A stretch of DNA of 64,000 nt from Mesorhizobium escarrei (GCF_935825525.1 NZ_CAKXZT010000145.1:40437-104436), one strand, 5' to 3'. Counted from the stretch's first letter, positions 17,172 through 25,848 are shown. Translations and numbers: made by a program. Notes: generated by a model not told the origin, from the letters alone.

Positions 17172-18299
17172 CTATTTGAACATCTGTGCGGGAAAGGTGA
17201 CGATCGCGGCGGTACCGTCGACTGCGCCCACTGCCAGGTGGCGTCCGTCGCCGGACCAGGCAAGCGCGGTCACCGCGCTGCCCAGCGGCCTGACGAGGAG
17301 TTCGTCTCGCGCGCCGATCTGGGCGATGGTGATCCTGCCGTTGGCATAGCCGGCCGCAATCAGTTTTTTCTCCGGGTGCGCCGCCACTGCCTCGACCGGA
17401 ACCAGCCCGGCTCGGCCAGTCTCCAGCGCGCCCGAGGTGTCACCGTCAAGTGGCGGAGCGGTCATCGACCAGCCGGCGATCCGGAAGGCGCCCGACGCAA
17501 ACAGCGCATTCTCCGGCAGACTCCAGCACAAGGTCCGGACCGGCGATGGAAATCCCGCGACAATGTCAGTGCGGCCATCGACCGCGCTGACCAGTGCAAA
17601 GCCTCCGGCTTCGAGCCCACAGGCCAGCCATGTGCCGTCGCCACTCCAGCGGATCGACACCGGGCGCGCCGGAAAAGACAGCTCGCGTATCGGGGCAGCG
17701 TCGCCGTCGACCGCCCGGATCGATAGTCCATTTTCCCGGCCGCAGGCTAGGCGCCGCCCGTCTGACGAAAAGGCAAGCGCATCCGTGGACGGTGTCGGAC
17801 CGTGTCGCAGTCTCGACGCATCGCCTTGGCCGCGTGACAGGAAGATATCCTGCCCGTTGCTGACGGCTGTCATGGCCGTCCGGGGGCTGTGGTCGATGGC
17901 GACGATCGGTCCGTCGATCTTGACCAGTGCCTCCGTCACATTGCCGTCCGCGGTCAGATGCACCGCCTCGCCGGGCGCCGTTCCGACAAGGAAGCCGGAC
18001 TGATGATAGCTTGCGAGTGGGACGTCGCCCTCTCCCAAAACAGCGGTGGCGATCAGTGGCGCCGGTAATTTTTCTCTGGGCCGGATCGTCGTCTGGCCGA
18101 GATCGCCGCTCACCCTAATCCGCGATTCCGGCGGCTCCTGGTCCGCGACCGCGGCAATTGCGACTGTTCCATCCACACACGTGAAGGCGACGGTCGAGCC
18201 ATCGGCGCTGAAGCGCAGATCGGCGACCGCCGACGGACGACGCCAGCTTCGCGCCAGCAGGTCGAACAAGGTCAGGTTTTGTATCGCATGCTGGTTCAT
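17172..18299 (-). CDS. WD40-like beta-propeller protein
   Basis: 375 residues. Repeating segments of the WD40 type occur every ~40 residues: AVADLRFSADGSTVAFTCVD, TDALAFSSDGRRLACGREN, VSIRWSGDGTWLACGLEAGG and VTALAWSGDGRHLAVGAVDG. No signal peptide or enzymatic domain is visible, so it is probably a cytoplasmic scaffold. The ATG at 18299 is preferred because AAGGGAATGGTC gives correct spacing; the ATG at 18305 lies too close to it. It follows the coiled-coil gene by 14 bases. A scaffold with two helical partners suggests a complex of unknown task. Confidence 0.75.
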   Translation of the reverse strand: MNQHAIQNLTLFDLLARSWRRPSAVADLRFSADGSTVAFTCVDGTVAIAAVADQEPPESRIRVSGDLGQTTIRPREKLPAPLIATAVLGEGDVPLASYHQSGFLVGTAPGEAVHLTADGNVTEALVKIDGPIVAIDHSPRTAMTAVSNGQDIFLSRGQGDASRLRHGPTPSTDALAFSSDGRRLACGRENGLSIRAVDGDAAPIRELSFPARPVSIRWSGDGTWLACGLEAGGFALVSAVDGRTDIVAGFPSPVRTLCWSLPENALFASGAFRIAGWSMTAPPLDGDTSGALETGRAGLVPVEAVAAHPEKKLIAAGYANGRITIAQIGARDELLVRPLGSAVTALAWSGDGRHLAVGAVDGTAAIVTFPAQMFK

Positions 18300-18313
18300 G
18301 ACCATTCCCTTCG

Positions 18314-18634
18314 TCAGTTTCCATCCGTCGCCGCAAGGCTGCGGTCGACGTCGTCGACCTCACCCTCCGCGGCGGCGATGCGTTGCTCGCACCTCGCGCC
18401 TTCCTGCATGACCGCCGCGGCTCTCTCCTCCGCCTCATGCAAATCCTGCACCAGTTGCGCGCTGCCGCCGCTCCTGCCGATTTCGAGTTCCAGGCGCAGC
18501 ACATCCATCTCGATACCGGCGCGTTTCTGATCGAGCCGCAGCGCCTCGGCAGTCAGCGCGGAGACGTTGGCGACAAGATCGAGCCGGCGGGCGAGCAGCG
18601 CGTCACGCCTGGCAGTATCGGACCCTCCTGTCAT
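18314..18634 (-). CDS. Coiled-coil protein of unknown function
   Basis: 106 residues from the ATG at 18634 (MTGGSDTARRDALLARRLDL). Almost the whole chain is heptad-patterned helix: NVSALTAEALRLDQKRAGIE, LVQDLHEAEERAAAVMQEG and EQRIAAAEGEVDDVDRSL. The ATG overlaps the stop of the upstream gene (ATGA at 18631-18634), so the two are translationally coupled. No family is recognised; it may bridge the upstream helical protein and the WD40 protein. Confidence 0.65.
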   Translation of the reverse strand: MTGGSDTARRDALLARRLDLVANVSALTAEALRLDQKRAGIEMDVLRLELEIGRSGGSAQLVQDLHEAEERAAAVMQEGARCEQRIAAAEGEVDDVDRSLAATDGN

Positions 18635-19104
18635 TTTTCGCTCCCCCAAGATCCGGCCGGTTTTTCGAAAGCCGACAGCAATTTTGGCAACGTGCCGGCC
18701 TGCGACTGGAACTGTTTTTCGGCTGTTTCGATGTGGCTCTTGAGCTGATCCCAGATGTCGACGCGGATCATCGATGTTGTATCGCCGGTGAGGCGTTCGA
18801 TCTCCTCAACGCGGAACTGCCGCGACAGCGAAACGCCGGAAAAGACGAAGTCGCGCAACAGGATCGCATGGTTCTCGATGAACAGATGGATCATCGGATG
18901 CGTTTCCGTGGTGACGCCGCCGGCGGCAAGCTCGGCCCGGATGAAGTCCCGGAAGTGGCTCTGCAGGCGATGTTGGCTCTCGCCCATGAAGCGCATGACA
19001 AAGACCAGATCCCGGGGCATCAGCCTGACAAGATCGCCGGTGACGCCGTCGGTCTGACTGGACATTGGCTCGGGCGGCCCCCGGCTGTCTTTATCGTTTG
19101 GCAT
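18631..19104 (-). CDS. Helical hypothetical protein, first gene of WD40 cluster
   Basis: 157 residues from the ATG at 19104 (MPNDKDSRGPPEPMSSQTDG), with GGAGAGAGACC upstream. After a disordered N terminus the chain is helical: LVRLMPRDLVFVMRFMGESQ, HLFIENHAILLRDFVFSG and WDQLKSHIETAEKQFQSQAG. It is divergent from the monooxygenase operon, about 570 bases away, and leads the run 18631-18314-17172-16966. I do not recognise it. Confidence 0.65.
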   Translation of the reverse strand: MPNDKDSRGPPEPMSSQTDGVTGDLVRLMPRDLVFVMRFMGESQHRLQSHFRDFIRAELAAGGVTTETHPMIHLFIENHAILLRDFVFSGVSLSRQFRVEEIERLTGDTTSMIRVDIWDQLKSHIETAEKQFQSQAGTLPKLLSAFEKPAGSWGSEK

Positions 19105-19264
19105 GGTCTCTCTCCAGCACGAGGCCCGTCCATGGGCCGTCACCCCCAATAGTGGAGAAAGACGAAGAATAGAATAGATGATATTCGTTTTCGGTACTTG
19201 CTGCGCTTGCTAACTAAATATATTGCGGTTGCGAATAGGTGTTAAATATTACAGACGTACGTTA

Positions 19265-19289
19265 CAACTGTAAAAGAATGTTACAGTTG
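19265..19289. promoter_or_regulatory. Candidate upstream activator sequence for the sigma-54 activator
   Basis: CAACTGTAA (19265-19273) and its exact reverse complement TTACAGTTG (19281-19289) are separated by seven bases. The overlapping TTACAACTGTAA (19262-19273) is also palindromic in its outer five bases. The site lies about 70-95 bases upstream of the -24 element, the usual distance for enhancer sites of AcoR/MimR-type activators. The encoded activator at 36363-38450 has a Fis-type helix-turn-helix that would read such a repeat. Assignment to that activator is inferred. Confidence 0.55.
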
Positions 19290-19359
19290 ACCATCTGCTC
19301 ATATGCCGAAAGAGCAGCGATTTTGTTTTGAGCCCTTGCCATGGGTGCTATTTTCAAAT

Positions 19360-19375
19360 TGGCACGGCGCTTGCT
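19360..19375 (+). promoter_or_regulatory. Sigma-54 (-24/-12) promoter of the monooxygenase operon
   Basis: TGGCACGGCGCTTGCT matches the sigma-54 consensus TGGCACG-N4-TTGCW at every defined position. The GG of the -24 element is at 19361-19362 and the GC of the -12 element at 19373-19374, the required spacing. Transcription should begin near 19386, leaving a leader of about 290 bases before the large-subunit ATG. A perfect 7-bp hairpin (CATCGCG 19398-19404 with CGCGATG 19412-19418) lies at the start of that leader. Confidence 0.88.
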
Positions 19376-19673
19376 TTGTACATTTCCACAAGAAGCCCAT
19401 CGCGCTTTTGACGCGATGCCAAAAGAACGAAGGAACGGAGGAAGCAGGTCACGTCCGCTTCGATACGCCCATCGCATATGCGGTTGGCGCCGCGGTCCGT
19501 GCCAGACGCCTCGAGAACCTTTGCCACGATCCACTTGAATGGCTGGACCATGAGTCGCGCCTGAACGCGCAACCCTTTGTCGTGCCGTTCGCACTCTCAC
19601 TAGCGGTGCTGTGCAACCGCTTCATGCCGGGGTCAAGGGACCTGCGGCTCAAACCTGGTGGAGGCTTATGACC

Positions 19674-21341
19674 ATGACGTCTCTGACGCTCAACAAGATC
19701 ACCTCGCAACGCGGAATCTCCGTCGGCGAGGCAACCAAGAAGATCGCCGATCTCGGCTGGAATCCTTCCTACGTTCAGGAAGCGATGACGTTTCCGACGG
19801 ACTACAAGATCAACAAGACGCCGCGCGACCCGATGAAACAGGTCCTGCGGTCCTACTTCCCGATGCAGGAAGAGAAGGACAACCGGGTCTACGGCGCGCT
19901 GGATGCGGCGCTGCGCGGCGACATGTTCCGCAATGTGGAACCGCGCTGGGTCGAGTGGATGAAGCTCTTCCTGGCCATCATTCCGTTCCCGGAAATTTCC
20001 GCCGCCCGCTCGATGGCGATGGTCGCCCGCATCGCGCCCGGCGAGGAACTCCGGACCGGCTTCACCATGCAGATGATCGACGAGTTCCGTCATTCGACGA
20101 TCCAGATGAATCTGAAGAAATGGTACATGGAGAATTACATCGATCCGGCTGGCTTCGACATCACCGAGGAAGCCTTCGGCAAATGCTACGCTACGACCAT
20201 CGGCCGGCAGTTCGCGGAAGGCTTCATCACCGGCGACACCATGACTGCCGCCTGCATGTATTTGACCGTGGTCGCCGAAACCGCCTTTACCAACACGCTG
20301 TTTGTCGCCATGCCTTCGGAAGCCGCCCGCAACGGCGACTATGCGCTGCCGACCGTCTTCCTGTCGGTGCAGTCCGACGAGAGCCGGCATATCGGCAATG
20401 GCCACTCACTGCTGATGGCGGCTCTCAAGGAGCCGGAAAATCATCTGCTGCTCGAGCGCGACCTGCGCTATGCCTTCTGGCAGAACCACGCGATCGTCGA
20501 TGCGGCGATCGGCACCTTCATCGAATACGGCACCACCAACCGCGACAAGAACAAGGAGTCTTACGCGGAAATGTGGCACCGCTGGATCTATGAAGACTAC
20601 TACCGCACCTACATGCTGCCGCTCGAGAAATACGGCATCAAGGTCCATCACGACGACGTCCAGGCGGCCTGGGAACGCATCACCAAGAAGAATTACGTCC
20701 ACAAGGTCGGGCAGTTCTTCGCGGTCGGCTGGCCGGTCAATTTCTGGCGCATCGAAGCCCAGACCGACAAGGACTTCGAGTGGTTCGAGCACAAGTATCC
20801 GGGCTGGTACGCCGAGTTCGGCGACTTCTGGAAATGGTACGCCAAGCTCAGCCACAAGGGCGAGAAGGTGCTGCTGTTCAACAGCGACGTCGGCTACGTC
20901 TACCCACACCGCTGCTGGTCCTGTCTCGTACCCTGCCTGATCCGCGAGGATATGGTCGTCGGCGAGATCGACGGCCAACTGCACACCTTCGCCCACGAAC
21001 TCGACAAGTGGACTGCCACCGTGGCCTTCGCCGACGAGTATCAGGGCCGTCCGACCCCCGCCATGGGCCGCTTCAGCGGCAAGCGCGAGTGGGAGACGCT
21101 CTATGACGGCTGGGATCTGGCCGACGCCATCAAGGACCTGAACTTCGTCCGCTCCGACGGCAAGACGCTCGTCCCGCAGCCGCATATGCGCTTCGACGAC
21201 AAGGAGATGTGGACGCTGGACGACGTGCGCGGCAACACGCTCGGATCGCCGCTCAACGCGCTGCGTGCCATGTCGCCTGCGGACCGTGAGAAGCACCTGG
21301 CGGAATACCGGGCCGGCTTCACGATCAATCCCTGCAACTGA
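19674..21341 (+). CDS. prmA: Soluble di-iron monooxygenase, hydroxylase large subunit (propane/acetone/phenol type)
   Basis: 555 residues. All six di-iron ligands of the bacterial multicomponent monooxygenase alpha subunit can be placed: E107 (PFPEISAARS), E137 and H140 (IDEFRH), E202 (VVAETAFTN), E236 and H239 (SDESRH). Long stretches resemble PrmA of Gordonia/Rhodococcus and MimA of mycobacteria, which hydroxylate propane at C2, acetone and phenol. A PHRCWSCLVPCLIRED segment near residue 420 is also typical. The ATG at 19674 is preferred to 19668, since GGAGG at 19660-19664 is nine rather than three bases away. It is the first gene of an eight-gene operon under the sigma-54 promoter. The physiological substrate is not proven by sequence. 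Confidence 0.93.
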   Translation: MTSLTLNKITSQRGISVGEATKKIADLGWNPSYVQEAMTFPTDYKINKTPRDPMKQVLRSYFPMQEEKDNRVYGALDAALRGDMFRNVEPRWVEWMKLFLAIIPFPEISAARSMAMVARIAPGEELRTGFTMQMIDEFRHSTIQMNLKKWYMENYIDPAGFDITEEAFGKCYATTIGRQFAEGFITGDTMTAACMYLTVVAETAFTNTLFVAMPSEAARNGDYALPTVFLSVQSDESRHIGNGHSLLMAALKEPENHLLLERDLRYAFWQNHAIVDAAIGTFIEYGTTNRDKNKESYAEMWHRWIYEDYYRTYMLPLEKYGIKVHHDDVQAAWERITKKNYVHKVGQFFAVGWPVNFWRIEAQTDKDFEWFEHKYPGWYAEFGDFWKWYAKLSHKGEKVLLFNSDVGYVYPHRCWSCLVPCLIREDMVVGEIDGQLHTFAHELDKWTATVAFADEYQGRPTPAMGRFSGKREWETLYDGWDLADAIKDLNFVRSDGKTLVPQPHMRFDDKEMWTLDDVRGNTLGSPLNALRAMSPADREKHLAEYRAGFTINPCN

Positions 21342-21348
21342 TCAGGCC

Positions 21349-21379
21349 AAAGGGGGCGGGTTCGTCCCGCCTTCTTTTT
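21349..21379 (+). terminator. Terminator-like hairpin between prmA and prmB
   Basis: AAAGGGGGCGGG (21349-21360), loop TTCGT, then CCCGCCTTCTTT (21366-21377), a 12-bp stem with two G-U pairs, ending in a T-rich tail (TTTTT at 21375-21379). It lies in the 51 bases between the large-subunit stop and the reductase start. It would allow partial termination or protect the 3' end of prmA mRNA, raising hydroxylase over reductase. The structure is read by eye, not calculated. Confidence 0.6.
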
Positions 21380-21392
21380 ACTGGAGGTCCGT

Positions 21393-22454
21393 ATGTCGGA
21401 AACCCACACGGTCAGGCTCAGCCCAGTCGGCGTCGAATTCGATGTCGAGCATGGCGAAACGGTACTCAACGCCGCTTTCCGCCAGGGCATCGCCCTGCCG
21501 CACGGCTGCAAGGAAGGGCAATGCTCGGCCTGCAAGAGCGTGTTGCTCGATGGCGAAGTCGACATGCTCAAATACTCGACCTTCGCGCTGAACGACATGG
21601 AGAAGGAGAGCGGGCACGTCCTTTTGTGCCGCTGCATCGCCTACTCCGATCTGGAAGTCGAGCTTCTCAACTATGACGAGGAGATTTTGGCGAAAGCGAT
21701 CGCCGTGAAGACGTTCAAGGGCCGGATTGCTCTGATCGAGCACCTGACCCATGACATTCGCGGCATCGAGATCGAACTCGGCTCGCCGATAAAGTTCTGG
21801 GCGGGGCAATATGTCGACATCACGGTTACCACGGAAAAAGGGGAGACGATTACGCGCTCGTTCTCCATGGCAAATACGCCGGACCAAACCCAAAAACTCT
21901 CCTTCATCATCAAAAAATACCCTGAGGGAAAGTTCTCCGGAGAACTCGATTCCGGAGGCATCAAGGCCGGAGCCGAAGTCATCGTCGTCGGACCCTACGG
22001 AACCTGTTTCCGACGCGACGAACGGCAAGGACCCCTGATCCTGGTCGGCGCCGGATCGGGCATGTCACCGATTTGGTCGATCCTTAACGACCATCTGAAG
22101 AGCGGTGAGAAACGTCCGGTCTATTTCTTCTACGGTGCCAGAACGCGCAACGACCTGTTCTATCTCGACAGGATCGCCGAGCTGATCGGCCAGCATTCGG
22201 ATGTCACTTTCATTCCCGTGCTGTCGCACGCGACGGATGACGCCGAATGGCAGGGCGAACGCGGTTTCGTACACCAAAGTGTCGACGCCAAGCTCAAGCA
22301 ACTGGCGGTCGATGGGCAGGGCGATGTTCATGCCTGCGGCCCGCCACCGATGATCGATGCGCTTCAGCCGGTTCTGTTCATGAACGGGTTTGAGACGGAG
22401 CGGATCTTCTTCGACAAGTTCACCACATCGGCAGGTGTTACGCCGGCCCACTGA
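21393..22454 (+). CDS. prmB: Monooxygenase reductase component (2Fe-2S, FAD, NADH)
   Basis: 353 residues. The N-terminal ferredoxin domain has C39-x4-C44-x2-C47 and C79 (LLCRC) as plant-type [2Fe-2S] ligands. The middle domain has RSFSMANTP for FAD binding, and the C-terminal domain has LVGAGSGMSPIWSIL for NAD(P)H and ends with a CGPPPMIDA motif. It passes electrons from NADH to the di-iron site. GGAGG precedes the ATG by a normal spacing. The order large subunit-reductase-small subunit-coupling protein is exactly that of prm/mim operons. Confidence 0.93.
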   Translation: MSETHTVRLSPVGVEFDVEHGETVLNAAFRQGIALPHGCKEGQCSACKSVLLDGEVDMLKYSTFALNDMEKESGHVLLCRCIAYSDLEVELLNYDEEILAKAIAVKTFKGRIALIEHLTHDIRGIEIELGSPIKFWAGQYVDITVTTEKGETITRSFSMANTPDQTQKLSFIIKKYPEGKFSGELDSGGIKAGAEVIVVGPYGTCFRRDERQGPLILVGAGSGMSPIWSILNDHLKSGEKRPVYFFYGARTRNDLFYLDRIAELIGQHSDVTFIPVLSHATDDAEWQGERGFVHQSVDAKLKQLAVDGQGDVHACGPPPMIDALQPVLFMNGFETERIFFDKFTTSAGVTPAH

Positions 22455-22504
22455 GGGGGCGGCCACGCAACTGCAACCACAACTGCAGCAAGGGAGTGAA
22501 GACT

Positions 22505-23563
22505 ATGCCAGCTATCTCGAGTTCAGTCGGATCCGGAGCCGCCGGCGCGGCGATCTTTGCCGATTCCGACAGCCGGAAATACCGGTATTTCGACCCGAAG
22601 GGCCAGCGCGCCACACACTATGAGGACATGACAGTCGACGTGCAGCCTGACCCGGAGCGTTACCTGATCCAGGACTGGATCATCTCATTCGCCGACGGCA
22701 AGGGCGCCTATGTCAAGCAGAACACCGCCGCGCAGAGCTCCAACTGGCATGCCTTCCGCGCGCCCGACCAGGAATGGGAGCGCACGCACTACCAGCGCCA
22801 GTCGAAGATCGAGACGATGGTGCAGAGCGTCATCAACAATGCCCGCAAGTCGGGGGCGCCCAAGACCTTTGACATGGCCTGGGTCAAGATCCTGCAGACG
22901 CAGCTCGGCGCCTGGAAACATGCCGAATTCGGGCTCGGCACCTCGCTAATGCAGGCGCAGCGCTACGGTTACACCCAGATGATCAACAACGCGACGCTGA
23001 CCAACTCGTCCTACAAACTGCGGCTGGCGCAGGACATCACGCTCTATCTTGCCGAGATCGGAATGGACCTTCCCGGCTGGGACGACGAACTTGGCAAGAA
23101 GGCCTGGCTCGAGGACAACAACTGGCAAGGCACCCGCGAAGCGATCGAGACCATCATGGGCGCGGCCGACTATCTCGAGCAGTATTTCGCCATCAACATC
23201 GTCTTCGAACCGCTGGTAGGGGAAGCATTCCGCTCAGGCTTCCTGATGCAGATCGCCGCCGCCAACCATGATTTCATCACGCCTGCGGTGATTTCGGCAG
23301 CCGAGGCCGACTACGAGCGCAATCTCGCCAACACGATCGACCTCATGCACATGCTCGCCAACGACGAGAAGCATGGCGCGGCGAACAAGAAGCTCTTCCA
23401 GGGCTGGGTCAAGAAGCACGGCGCGCTCGCCGACAAGGCAGCCACCGGCCTGCAGCCGATCTGGTCGATGCCGCATTCAAAGCCGGTCGCGTTCGCCGAT
23501 GTCCGTGCCAAATCCGAGGAACGGATTGGCCAGATACTCGGCGAACTTGGCCTCAAGCGCTGA
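22505..23563 (+). CDS. prmC: Monooxygenase hydroxylase small (beta) subunit
   Basis: 352 residues. The fold is the ferritin-like beta subunit of soluble di-iron monooxygenases, lacking metal ligands. Recognisable parts are RKYRYFDPKGQRATHYEDMT at the N terminus, HAFRAPDQEWERTHYQRQS, and DYLEQYFAINIVFEPLVGE in the core. The ATG at 22505 is taken over the GTG at 22496, because the AAGGGAG at 22489-22495 would otherwise touch the start. It pairs with PrmA in an alpha2beta2 hydroxylase. Confidence 0.92.
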   Translation: MPAISSSVGSGAAGAAIFADSDSRKYRYFDPKGQRATHYEDMTVDVQPDPERYLIQDWIISFADGKGAYVKQNTAAQSSNWHAFRAPDQEWERTHYQRQSKIETMVQSVINNARKSGAPKTFDMAWVKILQTQLGAWKHAEFGLGTSLMQAQRYGYTQMINNATLTNSSYKLRLAQDITLYLAEIGMDLPGWDDELGKKAWLEDNNWQGTREAIETIMGAADYLEQYFAINIVFEPLVGEAFRSGFLMQIAAANHDFITPAVISAAEADYERNLANTIDLMHMLANDEKHGAANKKLFQGWVKKHGALADKAATGLQPIWSMPHSKPVAFADVRAKSEERIGQILGELGLKR

Positions 23564-23580
23564 CACAGGGAGAAACTGTC

Positions 23581-23952
23581 ATGTCAACAGCAGCACGCGA
23601 CGCATCGCAATCCAACATCTTCAGGGCGATGAAGGACATCACCTTCGAACAGACGATTTCGCATCAGTGCGGCGTCACCATGAACGACTCGGTGGAAGCC
23701 AGGGCCATCGCCGAATTCATGGGCCTGAAGCCGAACGTGATCGTAACCTACCAACCGGCGATGATCCGCATCGATGGCACCGGCAAGCTGATCTTCAAGA
23801 TGGACGAGATCAGCGAATATCTCGGCCGCGAGATGACGGCGGAAACCTTCGAGGTCAACAGCTCCACCCACTACGGGCGGATGGTGCGCATCGACGACAA
23901 CACCGTGATCCTGTTCGGCAACATGGACGAGATGTTCGAATACATCGAATAG
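23581..23952 (+). CDS. prmD: Monooxygenase coupling/effector protein (MmoB/DmpM family)
   Basis: 123 residues, cofactor-free. After an unstructured N terminus the MmoB/DmpM domain shows CGVTMNDSVEARAIAEFMG, VTYQPAMIRIDGTGKLIFKM and STHYGRMVRIDDNTVILFGN. The effector binds the hydroxylase and tunes oxygen activation and substrate entry. It follows prmC by 17 bases. The 73 bases after it contain a CAGGCG/CGCCTG hairpin (23967-23981) and two GGCGCGCC copies before the next gene. Confidence 0.92.
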   Translation: MSTAARDASQSNIFRAMKDITFEQTISHQCGVTMNDSVEARAIAEFMGLKPNVIVTYQPAMIRIDGTGKLIFKMDEISEYLGREMTAETFEVNSSTHYGRMVRIDDNTVILFGNMDEMFEYIE

Positions 23953-24025
23953 GCGCCCAAGAAAATCAGGCGCGCCGCCTGGCTACGGCGCGCCGAACGA
24001 TCAACGCCATTTTGTGGAGGTAGGA

Positions 24026-25048
24026 ATGTTTAGGACACCGGAAGGCAAGGATATTTTCGTGGTCGATGGCCACACCCATTTCTGGGACGGCAGCCCGGAA
24101 AACCAGAAGAATATTCACGGCAAGCAGTTCATCGACTGCTTCTACGCCTATCATACCGGGCTCAGCCCCAAGGAACAGCTGTGGGAGAAGAGCAAGTTCG
24201 AGAAGTACTCGGCCGAGAATCTCTACAACGACCTGTTCATCGACGGGCCGGATGACATCGCGATTTTCCAGACCACGTCACTAAGCGATTTCTACAAGAC
24301 CGGCTTCGGCTGCATCAAGCGCACCTCGGAGATCGCCAAGAGGTATCCCGGCCGTTTCATTGTGAATGGGGCGTTTGACCCGCGCGATGGCGAAAAAGCG
24401 CTCGAATACATCCATTTCATGAAAGAGACTTACGACATTAAAGGCGTGAAGATGTACACCGCCGAGTGGAACGGCGCGTCGAAAGGCTGGCGGCTGAACG
24501 ACTCCGAGGCCTACAAATGCTTCGAGCTCTGCGACAAGCTCGGCATCAGGAACATCCACGTCCACAAGGGTCCGACGATAATCCCGCTCAGCAAGGATGC
24601 GTTTGACGTACACGACGTGGATCATGCTGCTACCGATTTCCAGGGCCTCAACTGGATCGTGGAGCATTGCGGCTTACCGCGCCTCGATGATTTCTGCTGG
24701 ATCGCGACCCAGGAGACCAATGTCTACGCCGGGCTCGCGGTGGCACTGCCCTTTATTCATTCGCGTCCGCGCTATTTCGGCGAGGTGATCGCCGAGCTGC
24801 TGTTCTGGATCGGCCCGGAGAAGATCCTGTTCGGTTCCGACTACGCGATCTGGACGCCGCGTTGGCTGGTCGAAAAGCTCTGGGCCTATCAGATTCCAGA
24901 GGACATCGCCGCCGAGCGCGGCGTGCAGTTGACCGACGAGATCAAGGAAAAGATCCTCGGCCTCAACGCTGCCCGCCTCTACGACATCGACATCGAAGCC
25001 CGGAAGGCGGAATTCGCCAACTCGCCTTTTAGCATCGCCGCGGAGTAG
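24026..25048 (+). CDS. Amidohydrolase_2 (ACMSD-like) metal-dependent hydrolase/decarboxylase
   Basis: 340 residues from the ATG at 24026 with GGAGGTAGGA upstream. The amidohydrolase metal site is visible as H16-x-H18 in DGHTHFWD, His in NIHVHKGP, His in IVEHCG and Asp in LFGSDYAIW. A homologue sits at this position in mycobacterial mim and actinobacterial prm clusters. Its reaction there is not settled; it may support enzyme assembly or process a pathway intermediate. It follows the coupling protein by 73 bases in the same operon. Confidence 0.88.
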   Translation: MFRTPEGKDIFVVDGHTHFWDGSPENQKNIHGKQFIDCFYAYHTGLSPKEQLWEKSKFEKYSAENLYNDLFIDGPDDIAIFQTTSLSDFYKTGFGCIKRTSEIAKRYPGRFIVNGAFDPRDGEKALEYIHFMKETYDIKGVKMYTAEWNGASKGWRLNDSEAYKCFELCDKLGIRNIHVHKGPTIIPLSKDAFDVHDVDHAATDFQGLNWIVEHCGLPRLDDFCWIATQETNVYAGLAVALPFIHSRPRYFGEVIAELLFWIGPEKILFGSDYAIWTPRWLVEKLWAYQIPEDIAAERGVQLTDEIKEKILGLNAARLYDIDIEARKAEFANSPFSIAAE

Positions 25049-25053
25049 GAGCG

Positions 25054-25848
25054 ATGGCAACCGCCTTTTCCGGTAGCCGCGAGAATGAGCTCTGGCGACG
25101 CCTTGGTGAGGTCAACGATCCGGAGCTCGACGAATCGATCACCGAGATGGGCTTCGTCGAGCTCGCCGCAGTCGCCGACGACGGCGGCGTGCAGGTCGAG
25201 TTTCGCCTGCCGACCTACTGGTGCTCGCCCAACTTCGCTTTCCTTATGCTGGACGGCCTCTGCAAAGCGCTCGACCAGCTTTCGTGGTCGCCTGCCTATC
25301 GGGTGAAGTTGCACGACCATATGTTCGCGGAGGAGGTAAATCGCGGCATAGAGGGCGGCAAGGCATTCGGCGAGATCTTTGGCGAACTTGCTGGCGACCT
25401 CGATCTCGCAGGTCTGCGGGAAACGTTTGCGATGAAGGCGTTCAAGCGACGCCAGGAGGCAGTCTTGCGCGGCCTCCGGCAGCACGGTCTGACAGATCGG
25501 GAAATCCTCGGCATGGACCTGCCGGCGTACGACGTCGCGCGGTTCGAACCCGGCGAAGCGGCCAAGCAGAAGCCAAGGTATAGGTCGGCTCTGCTTGAAC
25601 GCTTTCCCGACCGCCGGGCGGATGAGCCTGTCTTCGTGACATGGGAAGGGCAACCGATACCGGCCCATGCACTCAGTGCGCATCTCGCCGAGCTGCGCGG
25701 TGTGCGTATCAACATGGAGTTCAACGGCGCGCTTTGCCGTGGGCTCAAGCAGACCAGATACAAGGAACTGGATGTGATCGACGGCGAACCGACACTGGTC
25801 GATTTCATCATGGATCGCGTGCCGGCACGAGCCGCGCCGACCGCCTGA
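25054..25848 (+). CDS. DUF59/MIP18-type iron-sulfur assembly protein, long form
   Basis: 264 residues, longer than the ~100 residues of single-domain DUF59 proteins. The N-terminal ~100 residues are DUF59: LWRRLGEVNDPELDESITEM, GFVELAAVADDGGVQVEFRL and PTYWCSPNF, whose Cys is where SufT/MIP18 proteins carry a reactive cysteine. The C-terminal ~160 residues, with LRQHGLTDREILGMDLPAYD, have no fold I recognise. It starts five bases after the amidohydrolase. In this context it may load iron or an Fe-S cluster into the monooxygenase parts; that is inference. Confidence 0.8.
   Translation: MATAFSGSRENELWRRLGEVNDPELDESITEMGFVELAAVADDGGVQVEFRLPTYWCSPNFAFLMLDGLCKALDQLSWSPAYRVKLHDHMFAEEVNRGIEGGKAFGEIFGELAGDLDLAGLRETFAMKAFKRRQEAVLRGLRQHGLTDREILGMDLPAYDVARFEPGEAAKQKPRYRSALLERFPDRRADEPVFVTWEGQPIPAHALSAHLAELRGVRINMEFNGALCRGLKQTRYKELDVIDGEPTLVDFIMDRVPARAAPTA

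Noticed and set aside
23967..23998. CAGGCG/CGCCTG hairpin and paired GGCGCGCC after prmD as a terminator
   Set aside because: No T tract follows and the next gene is clearly part of the same operon; probably a local mRNA structure.
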